Shown: in pieces, positions 48,296 through 58,340 of the stretch
How positions within the stretch are numbered: the first letter of the stretch is position 1
Layout of the letters: every line of letters begins with the position of its first letter
The notes under the pieces: generated by a model
What the model was told of the DNA's origin: nothing
The model's input: only the letters and a program-made list of their open reading frames with translations
Database searches by the model: none
NCBI GenBank assembly: GCA_004431415.1
Contig: QPMI01000058.1
Location: 186,001 to 250,000, forward strand
From: Cyanophora paradoxa
Lineage: Eukaryota; Glaucocystophyceae; Cyanophorales; Cyanophoraceae
Direction of reading: 5' to 3'
DNA length: 64,000 nt
Position numbers and translations under genes: made by a program

Positions 48296-51200
48296 GGCGG
48301 GCGTGACTCACGCCCCCTTTGCGCAGGTCGACTCGTCGGCGACGCGCCGCTTCGGCGGCACGGGCCTCGTGCGCCCTGTACCCCGCGCCCGCCTTCTTCG
48401 ATTAGATCGAGTTCTATCCTCCAGCATTATAGCCCATAGCGAAGCGGCTTCCCTGCTCCGCCCCGAGATACGGACGCTCCAGCCCGGCCCCTTCTCCGCC
48501 GTACCCCGCCGCCCCCTAACCGTACCCCCCCAGGGTCTGGCCATCGCGCGGCAGATCGTGGGCAGCATGGCCGGCTCCATCTGGTGCGTACCCCCCTCTC
48601 TTCCTCCCCCCATCACCCTGACGACGCGCCGTACCCCGGCAGGTGTGAGGGGATGCCCGGCGGGGCCCGATTCGTCTTCACGGCGCGCTTCCGCCCCGCT
48701 GAGGCGCCCCCCGCCCCGGGCCCCCAGTGCGTACCCCTCCCCCCCCCCTCCCTTCCCCCGCTACTCCTTTGACTCCCCCACGCCCCCGCAGGCGGGTGCT
48801 GGCGGTGTCGCCGCGCCCCGGGGCGCGGCTGCTGACGTTCGGCCTTGCGGAGCGGAGCCGCGCCGCCCTCGCCGAGCTCCTCGCCGTGCGCCCCCCCCCC
48901 CCCCCCCCCCCCGCCCCCTTTCCTGGGGCCGGGGGTACGGCTAGCTTCCGATAAGAGTAGCGGGGCACGGCTTTGGGCTCCGACGAGCCGCCCGGCCCGC
49001 CCACCTGCCCCGCGGCGGCCAGAGAGAGGGGCAAAGCCTTCAAGCCTTCAGAGAGCCACGGCTCTTTAGATCCAAAGGCTTCAAGCGAGCTTCCAAAGGC
49101 TCTTTGGAGATCTAAGCGAGCGAGCTCCAAAGAGCGAGCGAGCGCGCCGTGCCGCGTCGCCCCTCACCCGCGTCCCCCTCGGCAGGTGCAGGAGGGGTCG
49201 GGGGCCGGCTCTGAGGTCGTCGCCGCCGCCTCGGACGACGAGGCCGCCGCGCTCCTTCAGGAGGTCCGCGGGCGCCCGCGCTCGAGCTAGCCAGCTAGCC
49301 GGCCGGCCAGCTAGCCGGGAAGCCGCGCCCTGGCCCCCCCCGTCCCCGCCTCCTAGGGCAGCCTGCGCTAGCTCGGTTAGCCCGGGCGCACCCGCCCCGC
49401 CCCGCCCCGTCTCGGCCTAGCCTAGCTAGCCTAGCCTGGCGCCATGACGCCGAAGCCGCCTAGCCGTCTGGGCGGCCTGGAGGCTAGCCAAGCGGCTAGT
49501 CCGTCCACGCCCCGCCCTGTCCGCCCGCTAGCTAGCTAGCCTAGCCTGGCGGCATGAGATCGCGCCGCGCCCCCGTCCCCCCTCTCCTCCCTTCCCCGAC
49601 TCGCCTGGGGGCGCCCCTCGCGCAGGGGTCGCCCTTTGCGGCCTTCCTCGTGCAGTTCGAGGGCGAGGCGGCGCTGCCCGCCGCCGCCCTCGCCGCCGCC
49701 GCCCGCCGCGTGCGCTCCTCCGCTCCGCTCCGCTTCGCTTCCGCTGTTCGTCTCAGATCGGATCGGATCTGAGCCGAGGGGGCGCGCAGGGGGTACAGCG
49801 GGTGCTGGCGCTGCGCGTCCCCGAGCGCCGCCTCGCCGCCCGCCTCCTCGAGGTCAGCCCCCGCCCCGCCCCGCCCGCCCCGCCCCGCCCCCAGCGCGTG
49901 TATCCATCGAGTGTCGTCGTCTATCTACGCCTCCCCTATGATTCTCGAGATCGGCTAGATTTATTTAAAGAGGGTCTAGACTGGATTAGAACTCTCGAAG
50001 ACCGCACCGTCTCTCCTGGCGGCTCGAGCTTGGCGCCGGCTCCGCTCACGGGTCGGGGCGGGGCGTCCGTCAAACGCAGGGCGGCCTGTTCGAGGGGCAC
50101 CTGGTGCGGCCCATCAAGGCGGCGCGCCTCGCCGCCGCTCTCCGCAGCAGCAGCAGCCGCGCCCCGGGCTCGGGCCCCGCGCCCCCCTCCGCCTCCTCCT
50201 CCGAAGGAGATCTGCAGGCGGCCGCGCGCTGCCCGCAAGGAGGCAAGCGCAAGCGCTCCTCGCCCCCGGGGGGGGACGAGGCCGGCCCGGGGGCCCGGCC
50301 CCCGCGCGCCCCGCCGGCCCCCAACGGCCTCGTCCGCGCCGCCGCCGCCTCCGCCTCCGCCGCCGCCTCCGCTGCCGCCGTCGTGCCCGACGCGCCGGTC
50401 CCGCCCCAGCCGCGCATCCTCGTGGCCGAGGACCACCCGGTACCCCCCTCCTTCCCCCCCCCCCCGGCCGCCTCCGCGGCTAAGCTCCGGCTCAGGTGAA
50501 CCGCGCTGTCGTCCTCAAGATGCTCTCCAAGCTCGGGTGCGCCCTCCCGCCCCCGCGTCCCGAGAGAAGAGGAAGCTTGGAGACGAGTTTCGTGTTCTCT
50601 CTCCGGCCCCGTAGCGGAGAACGCCGTGACGGCCTCGCCTGGCGGCCTCGCCAGTGCACTCTAGATATCTGCCAGAGCCCAGACGGTTGCGATCAAAAGC
50701 CATCTGACGGTCTCGGTGGCCTCGCAGGTACGGGGCGGTGGAGCACGCGGAGGACGGGCAGGAGGCGGTCGCGCTGTGCGCCGCCGCCCACTACGACATC
50801 GTCTTCATGGACGTCTGCATGCCCCGCATGTGCGTCGACCCGAGAAGAAGATCTCTTCGGCTCGATTATATAGCTTCAGAGGCGAGAGGCGATAAATATA
50901 TATATAAGAGGCGAGAGGGCGTCTCGCCCCGCATGTGCGCTGAGGAAGACGCGGTGTATAATTGCATTAGAACGATACAAATCGCATAAGGAGATTAAAG
51001 ACGAGAGCGATAATCAAATGCCCCGCATGTGCGTCCGAGAGGCGATAATTGCACGAGAGCGATAAGGCGCTCCTTAAAGGCTCGGCATGTGCGCCTAAGT
51101 ACATAATTATATAGAGGCAGAGGCGATAATTCTTTAAGAGGCGGGATGTCTTTCATGCATGTGCGCGCGGGCGAGCTCTAGAGGCGATAATTGCATGAGA

Positions 51201-52088
51201 ACGACACGAATTACACACCGAGACTATATACGAAGGCGAAACATAATCAACGCGCCCTCCGAGCCCCGCCCCGCCCCGCCCCGCCCCGCCCCGCCCCGCC
51301 CGACGCCGAGCCGCGTCCGACGCCCGCGCGGCAGGGACGGGCTGCAGGCGACGCGGGCGATCCGGGGGCTGGCGGGCGAGGGCCGGCCCCCTCCTTCATC
51401 TGCGCAATGGTCCGCCCCTCGCCCCGCCGGAAATGGTTCTTTATATAATTATATAGATTCTCTTGTATCAGCAATAGCTAAAGACCCAATCATAAGACCT
51501 AAGCTAGGACTGCCGTCCTCCGATCCGCGCCTCCTTCATCTGCGCCATGGCGCGCCCCCCGCCCCGCCCCGCCCGACCTGTCGTTATATATACATCAGAG
51601 TCAGATAAGCTAACGGCCTCTACCACATAAATTCCGTCCCCCGCGCCCCCTCCGCTGACCGGCCGGCCGGCCGAAGACGGCGGAGGCGCTGACGGGCGAC
51701 CGCGAACGGTGCCTCGCCGCCGGCATGGACCACTACATCGCCAGTGCGTACCCCCCTCCCCAATCCCCCTCCCCCTCCCCCTCCGCGCCCTTGGGATGTC
51801 TAGGACTAGGGGGCTTTGCCCCAGTTTCAAGCCGGGACAGGCCTATAATTACACAAATACACAATAAAACATCCCCCAGACTTGGACATCCAATTAGACT
51901 CACTTGCGCGGGCGCGCGCGCGGGCAGAGCCGGTGCGGCAGGCGGACCTGGTGGCGGCGATCCGGCAGGCGCTGCGCCCCGCGGCGCCGGCGAGCCCCGC
52001 GAACTCCAGTGCCGCCGACAGCGAGGAGGCCGCCCCCGCCGGCCCCGGCCCCGCCGGCCCCGCCGGGCCCGTCACCGCCGCCGCCTGA
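44030..52088 (+). CDS. GAF-domain hybrid histidine kinase with C-terminal receiver
   Basis: Two-component sensor with about 30 exons. ATG at 44030 (MWETSLLRAVSRVQSL) splices into ELLSAFLDTLE and EYGFIGEIFEEEGHPFLRTH. A GAF domain runs through LYEESKRTGLEFRNLN, SLFGRVIVTGEPF, GHPALNSFL and GMPLKLGDTLIGMVGVANRP (44300-45030). A coiled linker (AREAAEAAVKVKSQFLANM) leads to HisKA SHEMRTPLNGILG, where His is the phosphoacceptor; the motif is split by microexons 45257-45271, 45372-45385 and 45473-45480. HATPase: RQVLVNLVGNAVKFTAEG (N box, 47368 to about 47810), DSGPGIPEESRSKLFQPFS (about 48203), FGGTGLGLAIARQIVGSMAG. A degenerate receiver-like stretch follows (48790-49870), then the true receiver PRILVAEDHPVNRAVV (about 50410), YDIVFMDVCMPRMDGLQATR (phospho-Asp), MTAEALTGDRERCLAAG, and KPVRQADLVAAIRQAL; stop at 52086-52088. 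A C-run near 51386-51390 may hide a 1-nt frameshift. Signal sensed by GAF unknown. Confidence 0.93.
45257..45480 (+). other. Three consecutive microexons encoding the kinase H-box
   Basis: Exons of 15 nt (45257-45271), 14 nt (45372-45385) and 8 nt (45473-45480), each bounded by AG and GT. Joined to the flanking exons they read ANM-SHEMR-TPLNG-ILGVTDLIAQ with no frame error. Without them the kinase has no phosphoacceptor His. Confidence 0.85.
46480..46504. repeat. (GATA)n tract in a kinase intron
   Basis: GATA repeats followed within 10 nt by a complementary TCTATCTTGTCTAG segment, so the intron RNA could fold back. Related GATA/TATC tracts recur at 46711-46790 and near 46288-46345. Confidence 0.85.
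46670..46845 (+). repeat. Exon-end ghost copy in a kinase intron (46670-46700 and 46815-46845)
   Basis: The end of the exon encoding CSVTAHGK and its GC donor are repeated 145 nt downstream with 29 of 31 positions matching. The next exon (GIELSLHVDRR, about 47120) joins from the first copy. Confidence 0.9.
47458..47534 (+). repeat. 31-bp tandem duplication in a kinase intron
   Basis: A 31-bp unit that begins GCCGGGGCCAGCC and ends AAATGAGG occurs at 47458-47488 and 47504-47534, separated by a CTTTCTAG-containing spacer that itself recurs at 47423 and 47570. Confidence 0.9.
47612..47637. repeat. 26-nt poly(G) run in a kinase intron
   Basis: Uninterrupted G on the coding strand. This is unusual because other long homopolymers in introns here are C on the coding strand (for example 48268-48295). 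Confidence 0.85.
48268..48295. repeat. 28-nt poly(C) run in a kinase intron
   Basis: Lies in an intron with a GC donor (CAG then GCGCTG) between QPFSQ and VDSSATRRFGG. The run may serve as, or have grown from, the polypyrimidine tract. Confidence 0.85.
50819..51166 (+). repeat. Exon end with donor and four intronic ghost copies (receiver exon)
   Basis: The end of the exon encoding MPRM plus its donor (ATGCCCCGCATGTGCGTC, 50819-50836) recurs in the intron. There is an exact 18-nt copy at 51018-51035 and shorter copies at 50926-50939, 51083-51093 and 51158-51166. GCGATAAT-type motifs separate them. The real acceptor is at about 51335 and gives DGLQATRAIR. Confidence 0.88.
51390..51550 (+). repeat. 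Exon-end ghost copy in the kinase (51390-51410 and 51530-51550)
   Basis: A 21-nt segment encoding FICAM next to a donor occurs twice with 20 of 21 positions matching, 140 nt apart. Either could serve as the donor before MTAEALTGDRERC. Confidence 0.8.
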
Positions 52089-52883
52089 TCATGACTGATC
52101 ATGAACGGAGGGCGCGAGTGAGTGGGGGGGGGGTGGACCTGGGCGGTGGCTGCTCTGCGGGGCAGTCCAGTCCCCCCCCCCTCTCCCTCCCCCCCACCCC
52201 CTCCCCCCTCCCCCAGTCCCACGCCCTTCGTTTTATAGCTAGCCTTAAGCTTAGAAGCCCGTGCCAACGATTTACTGTGATCGTGCCAGTTCTCATGCCG
52301 ATGCATATGGTTTTTTTTAGTCAGGACAGAGATATGTGTTTTTTGTTTGTAGGCGCTTCCGATGGGATGCCTTGTGCACGTCTTTCAGGCTTGCGGCTGC
52401 AGCCGCAAACATAGGAAACAGCAGGTTGCCTTCGAATTTTGAGCTTGTTCGAATTTCTAAACCGTACGAGATACGAGTACTTCCTGTTCCGATTTCATTC
52501 CTTTCTTCACCGAGTACTGAATGATACTAGAAGCTATATTAATGATGACAGTTCCCCTCGTGCTTAGGCATTCTTCCTACGCAGTGACATTGTCGTTTTC
52601 TCGGTATTAATCTGTATTGATATCAACATCAACATCAGTGGCTTCACTGGGGCCCGCCCTCGCAGGCTTGCAATTCCGCGGGGAGGCGGGGCGGGCTGCC
52701 CGCGCCATAAGAAAAATAAGTTGAAAGTCGCCGCAGGAAAGGGCATAATTCGGGGGAGGCCTAGCTAGCGCTGTTTGATGTCTTCGAATTCGTGTCCTTT
52801 AAATTTCGTGATGTCATTTACTAAGTTAATTATTCAACGTTCAACAAATATGCATATGTATACGTAGGTATACTTAGCGTTAC
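52089..52883. other. Intergenic region left of the LINE
   Basis: C-rich after the kinase stop, then turning AT-rich from about 52225. No gene seen. Confidence 0.6.
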
Positions 52884-52898
52884 TTGTACATGTTTGTG
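52884..52898. repeat. Left 15-bp target-site duplication of the LINE
   Basis: TTGTACATGTTTGTG, identical to 55110-55124. Confidence 0.93.
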
Positions 52899-53519
52899 GC
52901 CCTTCGTGCCTTTCCTATGCTGTGGCTCGATGTCCTCTTCCGTCTCCGATATAAGGCTTTCCCATCTTTACAACGGCCGCCGGTCGCGGCTATTTTTTGC
53001 CGCGCTTGTAATGATGGGCAGCATCGTTCAGTGCGGCACGTTTTCTTTGATTGCCCTGTGGTGCAGGGTTTTTGGCGGGCCATGCATGCTGAGCTCACAT
53101 CCTTAGCAGAGGCTTTGCCCGAGGACGTGCAGCCCTCTTTACCATTGCCTCCTATTACGTTCTCCGCTATTCTAGATCCACAAGTTCCCGGTGTTGCGGG
53201 GACATTGATCACATCTTCTGTGGATGCCGATTTCTGTGTTCGGTATCTCGGTTATATTTTGGCGGGCATTTACGCAATTTTTCAGCTGTCCCGTGCATAT
53301 CTCTCACCCGATAATTTACTTGCTGAGCGGGTACCAGTGTACTCCGTTAATGCTCTGCTAAACCTGTGGAAACGTTTTCTGGATATTCTCGAGATTACGT
53401 TGCCTCCTGCTGTCGAGCGCATTGAGCTTCTTCGTTTACGGCATTTAGGGAGGGCTCTGATTACGATGGTTCAAACCCTGAGTCACGTGACCGCCCTAGC
53501 CCCCTCAATCTATTTTTGA
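52899..53519 (+). pseudogene. 3' remnant of LINE reverse transcriptase ORF (zf-RVT region)
   Basis: Open frame of about 206 residues starting at the truncation point: ALRAFPMLWLDVLFRLRYKA, CRACNDGQHRSVRHVFFDCP, GFWRAMHAEL. The CxxC...HxxxxC pattern is that of the zinc-binding tail downstream of LINE RT domains. No own start is expected. Confidence 0.85.
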
Positions 53520-55015
53520 TGCGAGCTTCTTTTCTGTGCGCGGAGCTATCCCTCTACAGCGCTCGGGCCCCCCAGCAGTCGCGGTCCCGGGCCCCCCTGC
53601 AGTCGCTACCCCTAGGCCTGCTACTACAGTTAATGGCGTCGGCGTGAATCCTCAAGTTCAGCACATTGCGAGGCCATCTGCTAGCGCTGATACAGCTTCG
53701 GTCCCGGCTCCCTCGAGTTCTCGTTTGAGCTCGTCTGCCGATGCTAGCGCTAGCGCCGCTTCTGCCTCCACATTAATATGCCCTATTTGTGGGAAGAACT
53801 TTCAGTCTTCTGCTGATCGTGACCGTCATGTTCATATGCCGAGCCCCGTCAGCCTATTCCGACTTTGCGACGGATTCGCTCCCCTGCACCCTCACCGTCG
53901 CCACCTGCTCAGCGGCTCCGTACTTCCCTGCCCCCCCCTAGTCCTTCTCTGATACCTTCCGTTTCACGAATCCGCCGCCCCCGGTCTCCGTCGAATTCAA
54001 CCTTGCCTCCCGATGCCGATCCGTCCCCTGTCCATGTGTCTCGGCGCCTGCGGCTTTCCTCTCCTGTACCTTCGGCTTCCCCTCTGGCTGTCCCGCCAGA
54101 TCCACCTCGCCGCCGGTTCCTGCATGGCCCCTTTGATTCATGATAGTCTTGTATCAATCTTCGCTTCACCTCAACTTAGTTTACCCTCAGTTGTTTTGCC
54201 GTCACCTCCATCAGATGCTTCATCGATGTTAGTTAGGAGCACTGGCCCCCTCCACCTTCCAGTTCCTCGTGTATTCCATGCCTTCCCTGTACCTTTGATT
54301 CCGTTCCCTTTGTCGTTAGCTCTGCCTCTTCCTCCTCCATCTCTCACTGTTAGCCCTCAGGCAGTTCCGCCTCTTTATCTTCAGCGACCGTCAGACCGTA
54401 TAGTTTTGGCAGCGAGTATTTTGTGTATGGTGACGTTCCTCGTGTGTACCTTCTCTCTCTTCTACTTCGCTATATTTGCCTCTCCCGCCTGGTTCAGCCC
54501 CATCGTCTGCCTTCCCTGTCACTACTGGCTTGCGTTTCGCCCCTCCTCTTATACTGCCGATTCCGAGTCTGCACCCGAGCTCTGCCCCTTTCCTCGTGTC
54601 GTCCCCAGTTCCTCAGATTAGTCTTCAGCCGTCCATTGTTTTACCAACTCTACAATCTCGATTCCGTTTAGACACTCCGCCAGCTTCGACTTTCCCCTCT
54701 AGTGGTGTCCTACGTTTCGCCTCTCCTACTGTTCTACCGCCTTTGCCTCCTGCGACTACGTCTTCTAGTTCTGCTGTTAGCTCTGTCTTGTCGTCTTCGT
54801 CTAGATCTTCGTCTTCGACTGTAGTTCCTCGTGCTCGTTCTCCTTATTTGCTGCGTCCCCGTGCTCCTCGTCGTTCTAGTGTGACTAGTACTTCTGCATC
54901 GACGCCCTTGAGCTCTTCTACTCCTTCTCCTCGTGCTCGTTCTCCTTATCTTTTGCGTTCTTCTGATCGTGTCCTTTCTCGTGATCCCTCTTGATTCTGT
55001 ATATATTTTGTGCTA
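53520..55015 (+). pseudogene. LINE downstream region, Ser/Pro-rich with C2H2-like motif
   Basis: Several overlapping open frames, none continuous. LICPICGKNFQSSADRDRH (about 53785-53840) resembles one C2H2 finger, but the second His is misplaced or frameshifted. A CGTGCTCGTTCTCCTTAT unit is repeated at about 54828 and 54932. It may be a decayed C-terminal extension of the RT protein or a separate ORF. Confidence 0.55.
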
Positions 55016-55066
55016 GTTTACTGTATCTTTGATTTGTGATTGCTTTGTTGTCTTTAATATCACTAC

Positions 55067-55091
55067 CTACGGGGGGTTCGCCCCACCGTAG
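55067..55091 (+). other. TTCG-tetraloop hairpin at the LINE 3' end
   Basis: CTACGGGGGG, TTCG loop, CCCC-A-CCGTAG: a 10-bp stem with one bulged A and a very stable UUCG tetraloop, 6 nt before the poly(A). In several LINE families a 3' stem-loop is the recognition site for the reverse transcriptase. Confidence 0.85.
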
Positions 55092-55109
55092 TCTCTCAAA
55101 AAAAAAAAA

Positions 55110-55124
55110 TTGTACATGTTTGTG
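55110..55124. repeat. Right 15-bp target-site duplication of the LINE
   Basis: TTGTACATGTTTGTG, identical to 52884-52898, directly after the poly(A). Confidence 0.93.
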
Positions 55125-55291
55125 TATACAGTTAGCCTAAATTAAAAAAAAATTTGGAACTTCGGGAAACGCGGGCTAATATGCGGGCCGGAAAGCGGCT
55201 TCACTTCTAAGCTGAACACGAATGGACTGAATGCAGAATGGACTATTCCGAACCGTTGATCTCGAAAAAGTAGTCATTATGATGAACCGCA

Positions 55292-57921
55292 TCAGCCTTC
55301 CGGGGCCGGCCGCGGTGTTTCGATATCGGCTCCTGGAAAAGCGGAGTAGAGGCGCTGCCGTGCGAGTTGCAGCGCGCGCACCCGCGCCTCGCCCTGCAGG
55401 CCGGCGCCGGGCCGGAGGCTGAAGTAGCAGCGGTGGCCGACGAAGGGGCGGGCGGCCGCGAGGCGCAGGAGGGGCTCCAGTCCCTCCGCCGCCTCCTGCT
55501 CGCTCTCGAGGGGTACGATGAGGCCCGAGACCCGCTCGAGCGCGGGGCACGCGGTGAGCGCGTCCGCGGCCTGGGCGACGGGGACGGGCTCCCAGGGTTG
55601 ATCGGGTACCCCGGGCTCGAGCAGGACGAGGCCCCGCAGGCGCGGGCAGGCGGCGAGCGCGGCGGCGGCCTCCCCGCGCAGCACCGCCGCGCCGACGCCG
55701 AGCTCGAGGAGGGCGGGCGCAACGGCCCTCAGCAACTCCGCGAGCGCCTCGTCGACGCCCGGCTCCTCGTCCGTAACTGCAGGCGGGTGCGGCGGGCGGG
55801 GTCAGACATGTACAGATCAAACCTCGAATTCGAAGCGGGCGGCGCTCGGATCGAATTTGGACACGCGCGCACATATTTTGAGCTTGAGGACGGAGAGGGA
55901 GTGCGCGCAGAGCTCGGAGAAGGCGCGGGCGAGGCAGCGGAGGTGGCCCGGCTCCAGGTGCGCCGAGTAGTAGAAGTCGAAGTCGAGCCGGCGGAGCCGA
56001 TGGAGCCCCGCGAGGACGCGGCGGTCGCCCTGCGCGAGCCAGTCCGGCGGCGCCGGCTTCCAGCGCGAGTCGACCCGCCGGGGGCGCCCCGGCATGTCCA
56101 CGAGGTGCAGATCCTCGAGGCGGGGGCAGGCGGCCAGGGCGGCGAACGCGCGCCCGCGGGCGAGCAGCGGGCAGGCGTCGAGGGCGACGAGGGCGGGGCC
56201 GGCCGCGCCGAGCAGCTCCGCCAGCGCCTCGTCCGCGTCCGGCGTGTACTCGCACTGCAGCGCTGCACGGGAAGTGTGAGAGAGCGCGCCTTTCGGGATC
56301 GACGGCCCGTCGATCCCGACGTAGGGCCGTTCGGGATCGACGGCGCGCACGGATGCGGAGGCGGGCGGTGGTGGCGTAGCGCTCGCGGAGGGCCGGGAAG
56401 ACCCGCGCGAGGCCGCGCAGGTGCTCCGCGCGGCAGACGGTCTGGACCATCCGCGCGAACTGGGCGCCCGGCGTCACTTGGAACAGGCTCAGGCTGTTGA
56501 AGGTGAAGTCCAGGTGGAGCCGGCGGAGTGCCTTCAGGCCCGCGAGGCTCTCGTCAAGGCGGGGGACCGCTCGCCTGGCCGCGGCCGCGCCCGGCCCCGG
56601 CCCCGGGCCCTCGGCAGGGCCCTCAGCGGCCCCCTCGGCGGCCCCCGTGCCGCCTTCTTCCTGCTCCTGCTCCTGCTCCTGCGAGTCGTCGTCGTCGTCC
56701 GCGTCTATCTGCGAGAAGCTTCAGCTGCAGTGTGCGCAAATGCAGGTAGGAAGGACTGCTGAAACGCAGCTGCCGCAGTGCAGGTAGCTATTGATCATGA
56801 TATCATAGGCCTAGGTTGCATGGAGAGCAGATTTAGCAACTCAATCAGAAGGGAAATGCGCACGTTAAAATCGACGTTGAGCTCCAGAGACTCGAGCGAG
56901 GCGAGCCGCCCCAGAGAAGGGAGGTCCGCCGCATCGAACTTGGGGCCGAACGCGTTGCAGCGCTAGCTGCAGGCGGCGCGCGCGAAGCGTCAGCTGCAGA
57001 TCGCGGGCGGCGGCCGGGGCGCACAATCCGATGCGGAGCCTGCGCAGGCGGCTGCCGGCGGAACCCGCGGCGAAGCGGTCGAAGCCGCGCTGCGGAACGC
57101 GGTCGTCGCCCTCGCCGCCCTCCATGACGGAGACGTCCAGCTCCTCGAGCGCCGGGTGCGATGCCAGCGCCGCGAGGCCGTCGCCCGCGTCGCTGTAGAA
57201 GCGGAGGACGGCGGAGCGCAGCGCGGGAAGCGCGGCAGAGAAGGCGGGGGCCTGGTCGTCCACCACGGACGGCTGCTCCAGCCGCTCGAGGCGCGGGAAG
57301 CGGGACAGCACCTGCACGAAGCTTCCGGACATGGGGCAGGTCAACGGCCCCCATTCGAGCTGGAAGTCGAGGTTCTTCAAGCTGTGGCTGCTGCCGCCCT
57401 CCGATTCTGGGCGCTCGAGGGGTTCGAGTATCGCCAACATGAGGCGCCCGATCTCCTTGTTCACCATCATGCGCGTCTCGGGAATGCAGAGAGAGAACTC
57501 CTTCTTCATCTTGCTGCTCATGTCAACATGCACGGCGACGCTGCCGATGCCTCCGCTCGAAGCCGAGCAAGCTGAGAACAGGGCCGAGATTGCCTGGAAA
57601 CGCTCCTCGCGTGCCGCCTGCTCCTCGTCGAGGATAGTGATGAACTCGAGACGCGTCGCCTTGGCAAGCCTGATTCGAGGAGCCACGCCCGCGGCCGCTG
57701 GAGCGAAGCACGCTGTTGCTTTGCGGATCGTCGCACAGGTGCGCGCCTCGAGCTGCAGCGACTGCCACGCCACGCGGTCGACCGCCTCCCGCATCTTCTT
57801 GCTGACCGGCCGCAGGCGCGATGCCTCTGCATGCCCGAGCTGCAGCAGCACCGTCTCCATGGCATCCGGGTGCAGTGCTTCGAGCGCCGACAGCTTTCTC
57901 GCATCGCCCGAGCCCGCCATG
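55292..57921 (-). CDS. F-box/LRR-like protein
   Basis: ATG at 57921 (MAGSGDARKLSALEALHPDA). Residues about 12-60 look like an F-box (METVLLQLGHAEASRLRPVS, KMREAVDRVAWQSLQLEA). The rest is irregular leucine-rich sequence with strand-turn units such as LSRFPRLERLEQPSV, ALPALRSAVLRFYSDAG, HPALEELDVSVMEGG (about 57130-57290) and SLGRLASLESLELNVDF (about 56860-56940). An acidic linker follows (DADDDDDSQEQEQEQEEGG, about 56700). Later exons repeat the style (DESLAGLKALRRLHLDFTFN, CPRLEDLHLVDMPGRPRR, HRLRRLDFDFYYSAHLEPG, CPRLRGLVLLEPG) and end PRPAPEG with stop at 55292. Such proteins are usually substrate adaptors of SCF ubiquitin ligases. The target is unknown. Introns near 56960-57000, 56760-56830, 56285-56370 and 55760-55870 are placed by eye. 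Confidence 0.75.
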
Positions 57922-58340
57922 TTCTGCAGAAAACGCGTACGTTTAATGAGACGACTCACTTGACAGGTGCGAGTGCGGGAAGGGAGAATGACATGTCGCG
58001 GGGCGCACACGTTTTAGATCTCCGCCGCTGCTGCGGCCACTGCTCCTAGCGCTACGCGCTTGTTGGCATGTCTCTCCGCGGGGCCGGCCGAACGCGAGGC
58101 GCGCGCTGTCAACACGTGGTGCCGAACCGAGGGGGGTAGAAGCTGTTGGGCGCGCTCGGAAGTGCCAGGCAGGCAGGAGTTGAATTTGGCGCGCTGCTTT
58201 GCGGGCTCGGGTAACCAGCTTCGCAGCACCAGCACCGTCGCAGCGATCAGTGTCGCATCAGCAGCACCAGCTAGCTAGCCCGTCGGAGCCTTTAGGAGTC
58301 ACGTCGACAGACTTGGTCTCCGCGCCCACTCATCAGCTCG
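57922..58340. promoter_or_regulatory. Divergent intergenic region
   Basis: 419 bp between two divergent start codons. Contains GCAGCACCAGC-type repeats at 58206-58270. No TATA box is obvious. Confidence 0.4.

Larger units (their letters stand above)
52899..55109 (+). mobile_element. 5'-truncated non-LTR retrotransposon (LINE)
   Basis: Flanked by exact 15-bp target duplications and ending in 12 A residues (55098-55109), the signature of target-primed reverse transcription. It begins in the middle of an open frame that encodes the zinc-knuckle region normally found after the reverse transcriptase (CRACNDGQHRSVRHVFFDCP). The 5' part with endonuclease and RT is missing, as expected for aborted reverse transcription. 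A Ser/Pro-rich region with a CPICGKNFQ C2H2-like motif follows (53640-53850). The 3' end carries a stem-loop. Composition is much less GC-rich than the host genes. Confidence 0.93.
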
